From the NCBI GenBank assembly GCA_017464045.1, contig JAFUEG010000002.1:1-7418 (forward strand): a stretch of 7,418 nucleotides of DNA, given 5' to 3'. A program made the translations under genes and the position numbers. The stretch's first letter is position 1; each line of letters opens with the position of its first letter. Source of the stretch: Lachnospiraceae bacterium. Its GTDB lineage: Bacteria; Bacillota_A; Clostridia; Lachnospirales; Lachnospiraceae. Under the pieces are notes generated by a model. The model had not been told where the DNA came from. It saw only the letters and a program-made list of their open reading frames with translations, and made no database searches. Positions 6,134 through 7,418 of this stretch are shown one piece after another.

Positions 6134-6162
6134 ATAATAATCCATTAGATGAAATTTGTCAA
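6134..6162 (-). promoter_or_regulatory. Strong promoter of the membrane protein-XRE-ABC operon
   Basis: On the minus strand a perfect TTGACA (6157-6162) is followed after 17 nt by TATTAT (6134-6139). A-rich tracts upstream of the -35 (about 6170-6202) could act as an UP element. The start site would be near 6127, giving a leader of about 75 nt to the ATG at 6052. A CTTGA/TCAAG pair (6122-6126 and 6159-6163) brackets the promoter and could be part of an XRE operator, but it is too short to claim. Confidence 0.8.
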
Positions 6163-6224
6163 GTATATTTTACATATTTTTAAATATTTTTTTCTTTTTT
6201 CCATAATCATATCATAGACAGAAA

Positions 6225-6502
6225 GTGTATCACAAGGGCGTGAGTCTTGTCACATAAGTATGACAGATAAAGAAAATCAGGTGGATGTTACAACATTTGA
6301 CCCAATTTGTATAAAATCAGCAACGAATACTTGAATTGATTTTGCACGTATAAAACCAATATGTTTGAGCGAAGTGAGTTTATTGGTTTTGTGCAAAATC
6401 AAGAAAGTATGAGTGCTCTGATTTTACAAATTGTTGGTCAGTTGTAACATCTACCTGATTTTCTTATATGTCATATGTGACAAGACTCACGCCCTGTGAC
6501 AC
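6225..6502. repeat. 278-bp long imperfect palindrome (foldback)
   Basis: The two halves are complementary over nearly their whole length. Paired blocks, outermost first: 6225-6228 with 6499-6502; 6236-6256 with 6474-6494 (21 bp, perfect); 6261-6265 with 6469-6473; 6271-6294 with 6441-6464 (24 bp, one G/T difference); 6304-6310 with 6426-6432; 6313-6320 with 6418-6425; 6327-6332 with 6405-6410; 6336-6347 with 6391-6402 (12 bp, perfect); 6352-6361 with 6381-6390 (10 bp, perfect). The 19-nt tip contains GAGCGAAGTGAG. There is no open reading frame worth noting and no long T run at either end. It starts one base after the kinase stop codon, reading on the minus strand. It could be a foldback MITE, a long 3'-end hairpin of the kinase mRNA or a structured RNA. 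Confidence 0.88.
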
Positions 6503-6503
6503 G

Positions 6504-7418
6504 CTACGCTTTCGGTATCAGCAATTCCACTTTAAACAAATCACCATCTACCATAATTTTTATCATTCCATTATGGAGTTCAATCAGACATTTTGCGATG
6601 GAAAGTCCAAGTCCGCTGCCTTCGGTGTTACGTGAGCGGTCACCTCTTGTAAATCGTTCCATCAGTTCTTCGCCGGTTATATTGAGTTCCTCCTTTGAGA
6701 TATTTTTCATTGATACACCGAGCTTATCGCCTTCATCGGTTATATCAATGTACACCCTTGTATTATCCTGGGCATATTTTTTGATATTAATAAACAGGTT
6801 ATCAAACACCCTGTATATTTGTCTTCCGTCTGCCATGATGTGAGTGTCGGAAGCCTTGTTGCTAACTACAAGCTTAAGCTTCTTTTCTTCAAACTGTTCT
6901 TCATACTCACCGTTAAGCTGGGTAAGTATGATACTTAAATCAAGTTTTTCCAGATTCACATCCACATTTCCGGTAGAGGCTTTGGAAGCATCTATCAGGT
7001 CAATGATAAGCTTCTTTAATCTCTGGGACTGCCTGTTTAAAACCTCCAGATATTCCTTTGCCTTATCGTTATCTATGTTTTCCTTTTCAAGCAAATCCAC
7101 ATAATTTATTATGGAGGTAAGCGGTGTCTTGATGTCGTGAGATACATTGGTGATAAGCTCTGTCTTCATCATCTCACTCTTCATCTGGTTCTCAACCGCC
7201 GCCTTGATTCCGTCATTTACATGTCCCAAATCCTTGGCATACTCAAGAAACTCTCCGTGCATATGCTCGGTGGAAAGCTCGTCATCGGTATTGCCCTCTG
7301 CCAGGCTTTTGGTATAGTTCTTTATCTTGGTAATGTTTACTACCGCATAAGCCGCAAGAGTAAGGATTATTATTTTTTCTATGATAAGCAGTCCAAAGGT
7401 AAAAGGTGCATTTTCACG
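6504..7418 (-). CDS. Sensor histidine kinase, C-terminal part (5' end outside window)
   Basis: The frame stays open to the right edge, so the gene is cut and 304 residues are visible. Counting from the edge: one membrane helix (about 8-29), a HAMP-like linker (about 30-80), the HisKA H-box NVSHDIKTPLTS with the phospho-accepting His at 94, and the HATPase domain. The N-box is FDNLFINIKKY (205-215), the F-box region is LMERFTRGD (252-260), and the G2 box is GSGLGL (267-272). The G1 box is degenerate: the usual D-x-G-x-G is replaced by VSMKNIS (235-241), a form I have seen in related Clostridia VanS-like kinases. It should autophosphorylate and pass phosphate to a response regulator, probably encoded upstream beyond the edge. 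TAG (6506-6504) is followed one base later by the long palindrome. Confidence 0.93.
   Translation of the reverse strand, partial: RENAPFTFGLLIIEKIIILTLAAYAVVNITKIKNYTKSLAEGNTDDELSTEHMHGEFLEYAKDLGHVNDGIKAAVENQMKSEMMKTELITNVSHDIKTPLTSIINYVDLLEKENIDNDKAKEYLEVLNRQSQRLKKLIIDLIDASKASTGNVDVNLEKLDLSIILTQLNGEYEEQFEEKKLKLVVSNKASDTHIMADGRQIYRVFDNLFINIKKYAQDNTRVYIDITDEGDKLGVSMKNISKEELNITGEELMERFTRGDRSRNTEGSGLGLSIAKCLIELHNGMIKIMVDGDLFKVELLIPKA

Noticed and set aside
6225..6502. Simple rho-independent terminator of the histidine kinase
   Set aside because: Far too long, with many bulges. On the minus strand it is followed by CTTTCTGTC rather than a U tract. It may still limit readthrough.

Overview
The window looks like chromosomal DNA of a low-G+C anaerobic Firmicute, most likely a Lachnospiraceae relative (Butyrivibrio/Roseburia/Agathobacter type). 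This is inferred from the AT-rich intergenic DNA, strong AGGAGG-type ribosome binding sites, the families present and the style of their protein sequences. No rRNA or marker gene is available to confirm it.

Layout, left to right. (1) Positions 1-1822 read on the minus strand: the first nine codons of what looks like an MsmX/UgpC-type sugar ABC ATPase (1-29), a complete YitT-family membrane protein (214-1116), and a membrane-anchored protein with a LytR_C domain (1210-1761). The last has a near-consensus promoter at 1794-1822. (2) Divergent from these, on the plus strand, is a short-chain dehydrogenase/reductase (1940-2665) that best resembles the EF-P 5-aminopentanone reductase (YmfI) group. 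(3) Between the convergent 3' ends of the reductase and an ABC permease lies a 456-464 bp non-coding element. It is bounded by a perfect 25-bp inverted repeat whose outermost four bases are TTAA on both sides. Inside are four 11-bp/21-nt/11-bp palindromes spaced at exactly 75 bp. (4) Positions 3122-6052 form a compact minus-strand operon: a five-helix membrane protein with a YDERQ motif, a 63-aa XRE regulator, an ABC ATPase and an ABC-2 permease of NatA/NatB (YhaQ/YhaP) type. A consensus promoter drives it (TTGACA, 17 nt, TATTAT). (5) A second non-coding structure, a 278-bp imperfect palindrome (6225-6502), sits between that promoter and the stop codon of a sensor histidine kinase. The kinase (6504-7418) runs off the right edge.

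How the genes fit together: the XRE regulator, membrane protein and ABC exporter are almost certainly one transcription unit and probably one self-regulated stress or export module. The reductase, YitT protein and LytR_C protein are separate housekeeping-type genes with no obvious link to it. The histidine kinase could control the operon it precedes, but its response regulator is not in the window.

The most interesting material is non-coding: the modular inverted-repeat element with a 75-bp periodic palindrome array, the long foldback at 6225-6502, and a perfect 12-bp palindrome over the YitT start codon. I found no CRISPR array, tRNA or rRNA, and no recognisable transposase gene.
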